DNA from: an uncultured Bryobacterales bacterium
Lineage (GTDB): Bacteria; Acidobacteriota; Terriglobia; Bryobacterales; Bryobacteraceae
Length of the DNA: 22,225 bases
Assembly (NCBI GenBank): GCA_937959285.1
Contig: CALGAR010000036.1
Span: 1-22,225, forward strand
Direction of reading: 5' to 3'
The position numbers were made by a program, and so were the translations under genes. Below are positions 1 through 8,368 of the stretch, in pieces (the first letter of the stretch is position 1; the number at the start of each line of letters is the position of its first letter). The notes beneath the pieces are model-generated. The model saw nothing but the letters and a program-made list of their open reading frames with translations, did no database searches and had not been told where the DNA came from.

Positions 1-184
1 TGAGGAGATCCGGACGGCTGTCACGAATGAGGCGTTCGACAGCGCTGCGATCCGTGAGATCATACTCGCGGCGGCGAGGGACGAAGACATTCCGGCAGCC
101 GCGGGCATGAAGAGCTTCTACGACGTGCGAGCCGAGAAAGCCCGCACCGCCGGTTACGGTGATGCGCTTGTTTGCAAGATTCAT
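1..184 (-). CDS. fcl: GDP-L-fucose synthase, N-terminal part (cut by window edge)
   Basis: Reading the minus strand from the ATG at 184-182 gives 61 codons that run off the window. The peptide begins MNLANKRITVTGGAGFLGSH, with the Rossmann dinucleotide-binding motif GGAGFLG at about residues 12-18, followed by a segment (EYDLTDRSAVERLI) typical of the short-chain dehydrogenase family member Fcl/WcaG. The known enzyme performs 3,5-epimerisation and NADPH reduction of GDP-4-keto-6-deoxymannose to GDP-L-fucose in the cytoplasm. It lies 31 bases downstream of gmd, whose product it uses, so the pair makes GDP-L-fucose for the polymer. The Shine-Dalgarno match is weak. The catalytic Ser-Tyr-Lys residues lie outside the window, so integrity is unknown. 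Confidence 0.85.
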   Translation of the reverse strand, partial: MNLANKRITVTGGAGFLGSHVVEALHARGCRNVFVPRRREYDLTDRSAVERLIRDSRPDLL

Positions 185-215
185 CGTGATCAATCCGTTG
201 TGAAGATAGGCTGTA

Positions 216-1241
216 TTACAGGCTTGCAGCGCCAAGCCGGACTGCTTTCGGGCCGCCGGTCAACTGGCGCTCAACTTCGGCCAGATCCGCTTCGACCATG
301 ATGCGAACTAGCTGGTCGAACGTTACTTCGGGCTCCCAACCAAGGATGTGCCGCGCCTTAGTGGCATCAGCCCGGAGGTGATCCACTTCAGCGGGGCGGA
401 AGTACCGCGGATCGATGACGACGTATTCCTTCCAGTCGAGGCCAGCGTGGGCAAACGCAAGTTCGACAAACTCGCGGACGGAGTGGGATTCGCCGGTGCC
501 AATGACATAGTCATCCGGGTTGTCCTGCTGAAGCATGAGCCACATTGCGCGGACATAATCCGGAGCGTACCCCCAGTCGCGACGGGCCTCCAGGTTGCCC
601 AGGTACAGCTTCTCCTGCAGACCATGCTTGATATGCGCCACCGCGCGAGTGATCTTGCGAGTGACGAAGGTCTCTCCGCGCCGAGGTGATTCGTGATTGA
701 ACAGAATTCCGCTCGATGCGTGGAGGCCATAGCTTTCGCGGTAGTTGACTGTGATGTGGTGGCCGAACACCTTGGCGCAGGCATACGGGCTGCGCGGGTG
801 AAAGGGCGTAGTCTCACTTTGAGGCGGCGGCGCCGACCCGAACATTTCGCTGGATGACGCCTGGTAGAAGCGGCAGGGTATGCCGGTTCTCCGGATCGTT
901 TCGAGGAGCCGGAGAGCACCGTTGGCGACCACATCCGCCGTGTAGTCGGGGATGTCGAAGCTCACTTTCACATGGCTCTGAGCTCCAAGATTGTAGACTT
1001 CATCCGGACGGATGTCATAGATCAGGTTGGCGAGCGATCCTTGATCGGTGAGATCGGCGTAATGCAGAAAAAGCCGTGCTCCCGATTCGTGTACGTCTGC
1101 ATAAATGTGGTCCACCCGATCCGTGTTGAAGCTCGAGGATCGGCGTTTCAGGCCATGGACTTCGTAGCCCTTACTCAACAGAAGTTCCGCAAGGTAGGAA
1201 CCATCCTGGCCTGTGATGCCGGTAATCAGTGCTCGTTTCAT
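216..1241 (-). CDS. gmd: GDP-mannose 4,6-dehydratase
   Basis: This 341-residue protein has the usual Gmd length and start (MKRALITGITGQDGSYLAEL). The NADP-binding GxxGxxG motif is GITGQDG at residues 8-14. The catalytic set is visible as S130 (Thr in the E. coli enzyme), E132, Y153 and K157 in the SPYACAK motif; FNHESPRRGETFVTRKI at about 181-197 is also characteristic. The enzyme converts GDP-mannose to GDP-4-keto-6-deoxymannose in the cytoplasm, the first committed step to GDP-L-fucose, and the next gene downstream is fcl. A 106-base gap separates it from the glycosyltransferase gene upstream, longer than most gaps in this operon, and no strong ribosome binding site precedes the ATG. The downstream overlap of other frames is not coding. 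Confidence 0.97.
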   Translation of the reverse strand: MKRALITGITGQDGSYLAELLLSKGYEVHGLKRRSSSFNTDRVDHIYADVHESGARLFLHYADLTDQGSLANLIYDIRPDEVYNLGAQSHVKVSFDIPDYTADVVANGALRLLETIRRTGIPCRFYQASSSEMFGSAPPPQSETTPFHPRSPYACAKVFGHHITVNYRESYGLHASSGILFNHESPRRGETFVTRKITRAVAHIKHGLQEKLYLGNLEARRDWGYAPDYVRAMWLMLQQDNPDDYVIGTGESHSVREFVELAFAHAGLDWKEYVVIDPRYFRPAEVDHLRADATKARHILGWEPEVTFDQLVRIMVEADLAEVERQLTGGPKAVRLGAASL

Positions 1242-1347
1242 ATTGGGTTAAAGAACTGTCTTTCTGGAACGTGCGAAGCTCCCAAAGTACCGGCCGCGCC
1301 TCGAAGGCCTTACCGCCTGGCGGGCGGCCGTCCCGAGACTTTCGCCG
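1242..1347 (-). other. 106-base intercistronic gap with hairpin upstream of gmd
   Basis: This is the longest gap inside the polysaccharide operon. On the minus strand it contains a GC-rich inverted repeat CCGCC-CGCCA-GGCGG (plus positions about 1315-1329). No T-run follows, so it does not look like an intrinsic terminator. There is no convincing ribosome binding site or promoter before the gmd ATG. It may be an RNA-processing or stability element that sets expression of the sugar-nucleotide genes apart from the transferase genes; this is inference. Confidence 0.3.
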
Positions 1348-2529
1348 CTATGCGGTAGCTCTCGTGTAATCCTTCTTGGCTACAGGCGCAGGCACGCCGA
1401 GAACCTCACAAAGCTGCGCCAGCGCAATGGGTTTGTCGTAGTAGCGGACGAGCGCCTCCCGCGCGCGTTCGCCTGCTTCAAAGACCTCGTCACGATGACG
1501 GTCCAGATGCTCAATCAAATGACGGAGAGCGTAGGTATCGCCCGGATCGACCTGCCAGCCGCATCGATGCTCGCGTATCAGATCCGCCACCGTGGCATAG
1601 CGAGATCCGATGTAAAGAACCGGGCGGCCTGCGGCCATAATGCCGTAGGTCTTACTCGGAACGACCGAACCGCAAGTCTCCAGCTTTTGCGTCACAAGAC
1701 CGATGTGACACTCAGCAAGCGAAGCCCCGAGTTTGTCCAAGGCAGAGTAACCACGAAACTCGACGTTGGAAATCATCGTCTCGCGGCAGTATTTCTCAAG
1801 GGTCTTGCGCTGCGGGCCTCCTCCTGCAAAGATCCAGTGGCAGGGAGTCACACCGAGTACGTTTAGGACCGTCGCGACATCATGCGCCCGTCCTAGATTG
1901 CCGGAATAGAGGATCGTCAGAGGACCGTCCGGAAACGGGCGCGGTTTGATCAGCCTGGAATCAGCCCAGTTATGAACAATGTGGATACGGTCCTCGGGAA
2001 TGCCGCGAGCAATGAGCCTCCGCTTCATGCACGGCCCGAGGACGATGACTGCGTCGGCGTTCCGGAGAGCGTGATCCAGAACCTTTCGCGTGATCCGGGC
2101 AAGAATGCCGTTCTTCGATACGACCCCGAGGTCGATCGCAACGTCAGGATAAACGTCCATCTCCCAAGAGATGTGTCGGGCCCCTCGGAACCGCTTCGCC
2201 AGATAGCCGATCACGGCCAGCCCGGGCGGTGTCGTCATCGTAAGGACCAGCCGCGGCTGCGAGGTGGAAAGAGTATGGTACGCTGCACCGGCAAGATAAG
2301 CCAGATACGACCCAAGCCGCGAAATGATCCCACGGCTGTACGGAAACGCGGGTGTGCGGACGGTTTCAACGTGAATCTCCTCTCCGCGCTCGACGTCAGC
2401 ATATTCGGATGCCGCGGCAATCACCTTGACCGGTACGTCTCGATCAACCAGCTCCGCTGCGAGGTCGGTAAGGAACTGGCTGGTAGCGGCGGAATCCGGG
2501 TAGAAGAACTGATTCAGAAAAAGATTCAT
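1348..2529 (-). CDS. GT4 glycosyltransferase, WbuB/WcaI-like
   Basis: The 393-residue protein begins MNLFLNQFFYPDSAATSQFL, a start shared by the WbuB/WcaI branch of GT4 transferases (GT-B fold, retaining). The N-terminal acceptor domain is followed at about residue 200 by the donor-binding domain, visible in GPLTILYSGNLGRAHD and GGGPQRKTLE, and then VVPSKTYGIMAAGRPVLY, the region that normally contacts the nucleotide sugar. In the colanic acid pathway WcaI is a proposed fucosyltransferase; a fucosyl donor would be made by gmd and fcl just downstream, but donor and acceptor cannot be read from sequence. The ATG overlaps the stop of the acetyltransferase gene by four bases (ATGA), indicating translational coupling. 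It acts at the cytoplasmic face of the inner membrane. Confidence 0.9.
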   Translation of the reverse strand: MNLFLNQFFYPDSAATSQFLTDLAAELVDRDVPVKVIAAASEYADVERGEEIHVETVRTPAFPYSRGIISRLGSYLAYLAGAAYHTLSTSQPRLVLTMTTPPGLAVIGYLAKRFRGARHISWEMDVYPDVAIDLGVVSKNGILARITRKVLDHALRNADAVIVLGPCMKRRLIARGIPEDRIHIVHNWADSRLIKPRPFPDGPLTILYSGNLGRAHDVATVLNVLGVTPCHWIFAGGGPQRKTLEKYCRETMISNVEFRGYSALDKLGASLAECHIGLVTQKLETCGSVVPSKTYGIMAAGRPVLYIGSRYATVADLIREHRCGWQVDPGDTYALRHLIEHLDRHRDEVFEAGERAREALVRYYDKPIALAQLCEVLGVPAPVAKKDYTRATA

Positions 2530-3116
2530 CGTGATGGAACCGGCGTCTGGTGGTTGGTCTCGCCGATCACCCTGCGCTTTCGGAAAGTCGCCGGGTTTCC
2601 GGCATGAATTTCAAAGGGAGGTACGGCCTTCGTTACCACGGACCCTGCGGACGCAACGGCGAACTCGCCGATTACGACCCCAGGCCCTACGAACGAACGT
2701 GCGCCCACCCATGCCCCAGACCGAACGGAGATCGGCAGCACCATCAGTCCAAAGGCAGGATCGGACCAATTATGATTCCCCGTGCAGAAATAGGCTCCCT
2801 GGGAAATACAAACGTTGTCTCCGATCGTGATCGGAGCAAGGTTATCCAGCCACACGTCTTCACCGATCCACGTGTGGTCGCCTATTGAAAGCAGCCAGGG
2901 ATATTTAACCCGCACCCCCGGCCGGAGAACCACGCCTCGGCCCACGCGAGCCCCGAACAGCCTCAGTAAGGCACGTCTGAACGCCGACGAGGGATTCAAC
3001 GAGTTCCTCAGCAGCGGCATCCCGAAGAAAAACCAAAGTGCAATCATCCACTTTGGCCGTCCCGGGTTGTACCAGGAGTTGTCGTAGGATGCTAGTGAGA
3101 ACGAACAGTGGCTCAC
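2526..3116 (-). CDS. Hexapeptide-repeat acetyltransferase, WcaF-like
   Basis: The 196-residue protein starts at GTG (3116-3114), overlapping the upstream transferase stop by four bases. The start is supported because LASYDNSWYNPGRPKW at about residues 8-23 is the conserved N-terminus of the WcaF-like family. After a hydrophobic stretch (about 24-35), residues 58-160 show left-handed beta-helix hexapeptide repeats (I/V-G-x-x-x-x pattern, for example VGRGVVLRPGVRV, IGDHTWIGEDVWL, VGARSFVGPGVVIGEFAV). The likely catalytic histidine is H115 in TGNHNW. The family transfers acetyl from acetyl-CoA to a sugar hydroxyl, so O-acetylation of the repeat unit is expected. The C-terminal HAGNPATFRKRR is the standard family end. 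Confidence 0.92.
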   Translation of the reverse strand: MSHCSFSLASYDNSWYNPGRPKWMIALWFFFGMPLLRNSLNPSSAFRRALLRLFGARVGRGVVLRPGVRVKYPWLLSIGDHTWIGEDVWLDNLAPITIGDNVCISQGAYFCTGNHNWSDPAFGLMVLPISVRSGAWVGARSFVGPGVVIGEFAVASAGSVVTKAVPPFEIHAGNPATFRKRRVIGETNHQTPVPSR

Positions 3117-4333
3117 TGAATCACTTCCACGCTCCGGGGCAGGGGCCCGCCCCGGACCCAGTCGTAGACTTCCGAACCGTGTCTGGCGATGACCTTCCAG
3201 TTGAACCGTTCATCCACAAGCGCTCGCCCGGTTTGTCCCATTGAGGCGAGCGAATGGGACGGGAGGCTTAGCAGCGAAATCAGGGCATCCGCCAGTTGGT
3301 CTTTGTCCGGCTCAATTTGAACTCCAGCCCCTTTCTCCTCGATCTCCGGAAAGTTACACTGCCGTGTAATCACAACCGGACAGCGGGCAGCGAGAGCCTC
3401 GAGGACTGCGATACTGAAGCCCTCCGAGTAGGAAGGGAGCACGAAAATGGAAGCCGCGGCGAGCGCGCTCCACTTCATTTCGCCCTTCAGCATCCCCGCC
3501 ATGGTTACCGAGTTTCCGGCCCCAAGATCGGGGAGCATCGCTTCAACTCTCGAGCGTGTGCCATCAGAGTCCGGGCCGGCGATCACAAGGTGTGAGTCGG
3601 AATGCGCCCGGCTTACAGCAGGCCAAGCCTGGCATAGCAGGTCGAGTCCTTTCTTCCGGTGCAGACGGCTGAGAAAGAGAATGATGCGCTTGCCGGCAGC
3701 CTCAGGAAAGCGTTCCAGGAACGTATTTGCCGAAGGAGATGCAGGATAGTTGACTCCATTCGGAAGCACGACGATGGGAGAGGCGACACCGAACCTTCGA
3801 TAGTCTTCCGCCTCTGATCTGGTAAGCGCCCTGAGACATTGCGCCTTTGCCAGGTTTCTGCGCTCAAACAGCAGAGAGTAGATCCGCTTCTTCCACGCCT
3901 TTTGCCGCAGCGCCCACGCCTCAAGCATCCCGTGCGCGGAGATAACGTATGGTTTTCGAGCGCGGCGGGCCAGTCCGGAGGCAAGCAAACAATGCTCCGT
4001 CCAAAGGCCGTGAACATGCACCGCGTCGGCTTCACGAACATGCTGTTCCAACGACCGCAGGCAGGAGGGGTTCCTCAGCCAGGCAGTCCGGCCGAGAGGG
4101 AAGCGCTCGATGCGGAACGGCATCTCCTCCGGCGATGCTTCATCGGGCCGGCAGAAGGCTGCCAGCGATACCGAGTAGCGGCCGAAGACGGACATTGCCT
4201 GACAGTAATCGGGAACACTTGAAGCAAGGCCGCCGAAACGAGGATCCAGATTGGGCACCACTTCAAGGACCGTCACAGTGCCCGGGCCAATGTTGCCGGC
4301 CCCGCGTGCTAGAGCATTCGTACCTGAGTTCAT
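3113..4333 (-). CDS. GT4 family glycosyltransferase
   Basis: The 406-residue GT-B protein has an N-terminal acceptor domain with VLEVVPNLDPRFGG at about 22-35 and HVHGLWTEH at 107-114, and a C-terminal nucleotide-sugar domain from about residue 215. There LFLSRLHRKKGLDLL (219-233) is the usual start of the donor domain, and the E-x7-E motif of retaining GT4 enzymes is complete: E304 and E312 in SYSEGFSIAVLEALA. This makes an active transferase likely. Donor and linkage cannot be assigned. The gene begins with ATG 27 bases after the upstream transferase, without a strong ribosome binding site, and its stop overlaps the acetyltransferase start by four bases. Confidence 0.92.
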   Translation of the reverse strand: MNSGTNALARGAGNIGPGTVTVLEVVPNLDPRFGGLASSVPDYCQAMSVFGRYSVSLAAFCRPDEASPEEMPFRIERFPLGRTAWLRNPSCLRSLEQHVREADAVHVHGLWTEHCLLASGLARRARKPYVISAHGMLEAWALRQKAWKKRIYSLLFERRNLAKAQCLRALTRSEAEDYRRFGVASPIVVLPNGVNYPASPSANTFLERFPEAAGKRIILFLSRLHRKKGLDLLCQAWPAVSRAHSDSHLVIAGPDSDGTRSRVEAMLPDLGAGNSVTMAGMLKGEMKWSALAAASIFVLPSYSEGFSIAVLEALAARCPVVITRQCNFPEIEEKGAGVQIEPDKDQLADALISLLSLPSHSLASMGQTGRALVDERFNWKVIARHGSEVYDWVRGGPLPRSVEVIQ

Positions 4334-4360
4334 GAAGTCCGGTAGCGGTAAAGGCCTCGT

Positions 4361-5581
4361 TCAGTGCGTGAGCCAGCGCTGTGATAGCCCGCTAACAGGC
4401 CACAGGATGCTTTTCACAAACCACGGCTGGGCGGTTGGCGTTTCCACGGCGGTCTCAGCCGCCCGGAAAAGCCCCTCTGCAAATCGCGCTGGCGACCACT
4501 CGGAGACGATTCTCCTGCTCGCCTCCCCCAGGGGTTCACCAGCTCTCACAGCGAGCTGAACCTTCTCAAGCTTCTCTGCGATGTCTGCAACATCGTAGGG
4601 ATTGAAGGTCCAGCCGTTCACGCCGTTTTGAACCAGATCCGGTGCGGCGCCGCAGCGATCCGAGACGACGACCGGAAGCCCGGACGCCATTGCTTCGTTA
4701 ATCACCAACCCCCACTGCTCGCTGATCGAGGGATGAACGAACGCACCGGCAAGCGCGTAGAACGCCGGGAGTTCGTTATAGGAGACGAAACCCGGCAGGT
4801 GAACAAACTGCGTGAGATGGCGTTCTCGAATCGCTTGCTCAATCTGAAGCCGCTGAGGGCCGTCGCCTAAGATCACCAACTTCCATCGCGGAGCAGCGCT
4901 CTTCTGCCGGTACATGTGGTAGGCCTCGATGAGCCGGATCAGGTTCTTGCGCTCGATAAATCTGGCAGACGCGAGAAAGAAGGGCTCCGAACACTTTGTC
5001 AGCGCCCCGGCGCTGCCCGGATTTGCGCGTATGGCATCAACGGCCGTAGAGAAATAGTCGTTATCGACCACGTCGTAGCCCGTGAAGATCCGGTCCATTG
5101 GCATTCCCAGCTCAGCGACGTACCGCACATGGACCGTACCGGCAACCAGGGCAGCACCGTAGCAGCGAACAATCCGGCTTTTCAACTGCTCGATCAGGAA
5201 CCGCCGCTGCTTGTCCTTGGCGCTGCTATCAGACATCAGCACGGCTCCCTTGCGGCGGTCGGCGCACCATCTGAGAGCCGCCATCGCTGACTTATCGATC
5301 CAACCTGGCAGGGCAACCACGTCCGGATTGATCTTGTCCAGCCAGGCATACATTTGAGTGCAGAGATAGCCCGGCTCCACATCGGTGTAGTTCATTCCGC
5401 GGATCATCGTTTCGATGGTCAATTCCCCGCGGCGCTCAACCTCACGCCAGCCTTGGATCCCGGTGACTCCGGTTCCATCAACAACCTCGAGGCCAATGAC
5501 GTCCCGATTCATCGACTGCGCTGTCCGCAGTCTGGCTAAGTGGTAATTACTGAAAACTGGGAAAAGGAGAACAATCCTCAC
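4361..5581 (-). CDS. GT4 family glycosyltransferase
   Basis: The 406-residue protein starts at GTG (5581-5579), chosen because the first beta strand (RIVLLFPVFSNYHLARL) begins right there; a GAGGG stretch lies about 13 bases upstream. The donor domain shows FFLASARFIERKNLIRLIEAY (about 201-221), LVILGDGPQRLQIEQ (235-249) and the E-x7-E motif with E288 and E296 in SISEQWGLVINEAMASG. These are hallmarks of GT4 retaining transferases. It lies 58 bases downstream of the pyruvyl transferase gene. Each transferase adds one sugar of the lipid-linked repeat unit at the cytoplasmic membrane face; which sugar is unknown. The last 30 residues beyond the fold are not conserved in any motif I recognise. 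Confidence 0.92.
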   Translation of the reverse strand: MRIVLLFPVFSNYHLARLRTAQSMNRDVIGLEVVDGTGVTGIQGWREVERRGELTIETMIRGMNYTDVEPGYLCTQMYAWLDKINPDVVALPGWIDKSAMAALRWCADRRKGAVLMSDSSAKDKQRRFLIEQLKSRIVRCYGAALVAGTVHVRYVAELGMPMDRIFTGYDVVDNDYFSTAVDAIRANPGSAGALTKCSEPFFLASARFIERKNLIRLIEAYHMYRQKSAAPRWKLVILGDGPQRLQIEQAIRERHLTQFVHLPGFVSYNELPAFYALAGAFVHPSISEQWGLVINEAMASGLPVVVSDRCGAAPDLVQNGVNGWTFNPYDVADIAEKLEKVQLAVRAGEPLGEASRRIVSEWSPARFAEGLFRAAETAVETPTAQPWFVKSILWPVSGLSQRWLTH

Positions 5582-5639
5582 GTTCGATAAACACCCTCAG
5601 AAGCCGAGGCCTGCATCTCGAAGCGGGTGCCGGCTGCTC

Positions 5640-6890
5640 CTAGGCGGCAGCCGGCTGACGAACGAAACCGGTTAAGGCCCTTATGAGCTTGGCCCGCGCC
5701 TCCCCGCCTTGGTGGCGGATCGAGGCTTGAGCAGACAAGAATCTCTCCCGGTCAGACATAGCCGACACAAGCATGCCGTACAGTATGTCCTCTGAAACTT
5801 CCTCAATAGGACATACGTAGTCCCCCAGCCCGAACATGCTCATAATGCCGTGAGTCTTCGGCAGGTAGCCGATTCCTACAAAAGGAACGCCTTGCTGCAT
5901 GGCAAAGACGCTCGAGTGCATCCTGGACCCCAGGAAGGCCGCTGACGCACCGATGAGGGCCTGCATCACCTCAGGCGGGTAATTTTCTGGCGGCACAACA
6001 ACAGCCTCCCCCGCCAGATTCTGAACTGCGTTGAGGACTGCGTCGTCCCCAGGCACGCCCGCGGCAGCTTCAACCTGCTTGAGGAGCAGTGTACGGATCC
6101 CGTGCGCCGTCCACAGCCGTCTCATCACGCCCGCCAGTGCGCGAATATAGCGTTCTCTGGCCGCCCCAGGATCGACTGACTTCGGGAAGTACCAATCAAT
6201 TACCGTCGCGGCCAGATAGGAGCCCGGAGTCAGTTCATACTTGCGCAGCTCCTCTTCCGCACGCGCCTGGTCCGACTCGAACCCATAGAGCGCCATATCT
6301 ACGGCGAGCTCGACCGTTTGTCTTGGGACTCCCAGTCTCTCGACAACCGTCTTCCATGAGTGCTCTTCCCGAACATAGATTCGCTGAACGCGCCGAAGTA
6401 GCGAGCCGGTTAGGGCAGCCCACAAATTGGATCGAAAAGGCCCGATGCTTTGTGGCGCCAGCACAACCGGGGCGTTTGTCGACAGCGCCATATGAAGGTG
6501 GACCAGATTCGTGATAATGCTGACGTTCGAATCTTCGAGATAGCCTCCAGGGCAGGCCACCACTAAGTCCACTCCACGAAAGCAGGAGCCGAATAAACCT
6601 TTCGCATCAGAGGATCCCTTCAGCACCGGCGCAATGGAATAATCCGCAACTGCTTTCGCCAAACCCAGCACGTTCTCTACGCGGCGGCGAATACCAGTGC
6701 GCACCGACACGCCAGCCTGTTTGAACCACTTCACTTTCGGGAAGCGGAGAGCCTGCGCATCGGGATCACGGCAGATACCGCGAATTTCCGCACCTGGAAA
6801 CGCCTCCTCGAGGACGTCAAGAAGGGATTTCAAGAGAATCCAATCGCCCTTGTTCGCGTAGCCAAAAACGTGTGTTACCAGGATCTTCAT
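5640..6890 (-). CDS. Polysaccharide pyruvyl transferase family protein
   Basis: The reading frame is open further upstream, to 7133, but the real start is the ATG at 6890-6888: it gives the proper family N-terminus (MKILVTHVFGYANKGDWILL) and overlaps the stop of the upstream polymerase gene as ATGA. The product is 416 residues. NKGD near residue 13, CPGGYLED (about 113-120), LAPQSIGPF and the C-terminal SRMHSSVFAMQQGVPFVGIGY, with the conserved Arg-Met-His, are typical of PF04230. Family members transfer the enolpyruvyl/pyruvyl group of phosphoenolpyruvate to sugar residues as ketals, adding negative charge to the polymer. With the acetyltransferase, this predicts a decorated acidic exopolysaccharide, as in colanic acid. 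Confidence 0.9.
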   Translation of the reverse strand: MKILVTHVFGYANKGDWILLKSLLDVLEEAFPGAEIRGICRDPDAQALRFPKVKWFKQAGVSVRTGIRRRVENVLGLAKAVADYSIAPVLKGSSDAKGLFGSCFRGVDLVVACPGGYLEDSNVSIITNLVHLHMALSTNAPVVLAPQSIGPFRSNLWAALTGSLLRRVQRIYVREEHSWKTVVERLGVPRQTVELAVDMALYGFESDQARAEEELRKYELTPGSYLAATVIDWYFPKSVDPGAARERYIRALAGVMRRLWTAHGIRTLLLKQVEAAAGVPGDDAVLNAVQNLAGEAVVVPPENYPPEVMQALIGASAAFLGSRMHSSVFAMQQGVPFVGIGYLPKTHGIMSMFGLGDYVCPIEEVSEDILYGMLVSAMSDRERFLSAQASIRHQGGEARAKLIRALTGFVRQPAAA

Positions 6891-8356
6891 TGGATCTCGA
6901 AGGATCGGGTTCCAGGAACCTGACTCTGTCTTGTGCTTTCCGCCGCGAGGTTGCGGGCGTAAGGTACCCCCGCCGGACCACGCCAGGGTCCGACGGTGCC
7001 ATGGGGCAGGGGCGCAAACGCGGACATTCTCCGATAAGCCCGCAGCAGCCTGCGGCTTGACTTCGTAGTGGCGAATCGGAGCGCCAAGCAGAATGGCAGG
7101 ACCGCGTACAAGGTATTCATAATCCCGGCCCATAACCCCATCACGACAAATTGAGCCATCGGAAGAAAGGCCGTGGCGGAAGCGATCTTGAGAGTGTGCG
7201 GATCCGGGTAGAGCGATTCAAACCACCGTCCGGCTGCCCCAAGAAGCATCCAGTAAATCATGGATCCTACAAAGCCCAGATACGCGTATGCTTCTCCCCA
7301 TCCTGTCAAAGCACAACCTGGATAAGAGGCCGACAAGAGAATCTTTTCGTAGTCCTCCCCCGCCCAGTTCGCGAACAGTTCATGCTTCTCCGGGACAAGG
7401 TGCCGCGGCACGAAGCCCCATATCACATGGGCAAGATGGATGGGACCGGGGGGAGAAATGTAGTCTGTCTGAACCTGCTGCACCAGACGGACCGCGCTAT
7501 CGAATTCGCCGCCTCTCGCACTGAATCTCGACGATGCGCCCATCGACAGCACGCCTTCGATCGCCTCATCGAACGACACGTTCGATGTCAGGATGGACCG
7601 TCCCGTATCGCGAAAGAAGGGCAGAACCAGCACCCCGAGAGCTACCAGAGCGACCGCTCCGACTGCGACAATCTTTCCAGCGGACCAGATCTTTGCCTTC
7701 CGCCGAAGGCCGGCCGGGGCACTTGTGAGAAGAGCAGCAAGGGGCAACATGGATCGAATGAGATCCCCCCGGTCGGTAAGCGCGATCGCTCTCAGAACCA
7801 GCACCAGCCCCATTGCAAGCGTGACCAGATAGAGGCTTTTGCTTTGCCGGTCGGCCAGCGCCGCGACAGAAAGCACGGCAAACGCCGCGAAGAGAAAATT
7901 GGGCAAGTTATAGAGATATGCGGACAGGACCTCGTACTGGTTTACGTTGGCTTTCTGAAATCCCAGAAAGGCAGTCCATCCTCCGAGTGTCTGGACCACG
8001 ATCACCTGTCCAGCAGCTCCGATCCCAATCAGCCCGGCTGTGACCGCGAGAAGCTTTCTCCTGGAGTACTGGGGGAAAATCCGACGCGCTCGGATTAAGT
8101 CGCCCGCGATGAAATAGCCGGCAAGAAACGCAGCAAAGGATATCGCGGAGACGAGAAGGCCCGAAGCGACGGACTCCTCGGTGATTACATCGCTGGGCCT
8201 TCGAATCGCATCGACAGCCTGCACGACGGAGATGTAGATAAAGCCGATCGCGATTGGCAGGGTCGTGGTTGTAATGCGCGCAAATCTGTTGCGGCAGGCA
8301 TAGATCAAGACTCCTGCGAATAACAGTACGTGGGCGATCAGCAGAAAGGAGCTCAT
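6887..8356 (-). CDS. Oligosaccharide repeat-unit polymerase (Wzy/O-antigen polymerase-like)
   Basis: The 489-residue protein is strongly hydrophobic, with roughly ten to twelve predicted membrane segments spread from residue 4 to about 430. A large polar loop (about 250-345) contains MGASSRFSARGGEFDSAV and IHLAHVIWGFVPRHLVP. The topology with one large periplasmic loop and the position among transferases fit Wzy polymerases, which join lipid-linked repeat units on the periplasmic side. Sequence conservation in this family is low, so the call rests on topology, the loop and context. The last 55 or so residues form a polar, basic, probably cytoplasmic tail rich in Arg and Pro, which is longer than I would expect. 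The start is ATG, 12 bases after the upstream transferase. Confidence 0.82.
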   Translation of the reverse strand: MSSFLLIAHVLLFAGVLIYACRNRFARITTTTLPIAIGFIYISVVQAVDAIRRPSDVITEESVASGLLVSAISFAAFLAGYFIAGDLIRARRIFPQYSRRKLLAVTAGLIGIGAAGQVIVVQTLGGWTAFLGFQKANVNQYEVLSAYLYNLPNFLFAAFAVLSVAALADRQSKSLYLVTLAMGLVLVLRAIALTDRGDLIRSMLPLAALLTSAPAGLRRKAKIWSAGKIVAVGAVALVALGVLVLPFFRDTGRSILTSNVSFDEAIEGVLSMGASSRFSARGGEFDSAVRLVQQVQTDYISPPGPIHLAHVIWGFVPRHLVPEKHELFANWAGEDYEKILLSASYPGCALTGWGEAYAYLGFVGSMIYWMLLGAAGRWFESLYPDPHTLKIASATAFLPMAQFVVMGLWAGIMNTLYAVLPFCLALRFATTKSSRRLLRAYRRMSAFAPLPHGTVGPWRGPAGVPYARNLAAESTRQSQVPGTRSFEIQ

Positions 8357-8368
8357 GGAGTAGCGATT

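Noticed and set aside
1351..1362. GCGGTAGC on the plus strand near the end of a glycosyltransferase gene
   Set aside because: Wrong strand for the operon and inside coding sequence; shorter match than the leader element. CGGTAGC at about 4341 and 10545 was rejected for the same reasons.
7151..8098. 315-codon open frame on the plus strand
   Set aside because: It lies antisense to the polymerase gene; its translation is rich in Arg, Ser, His and Gln with no domain, as expected of a shadow frame in GC-rich DNA.
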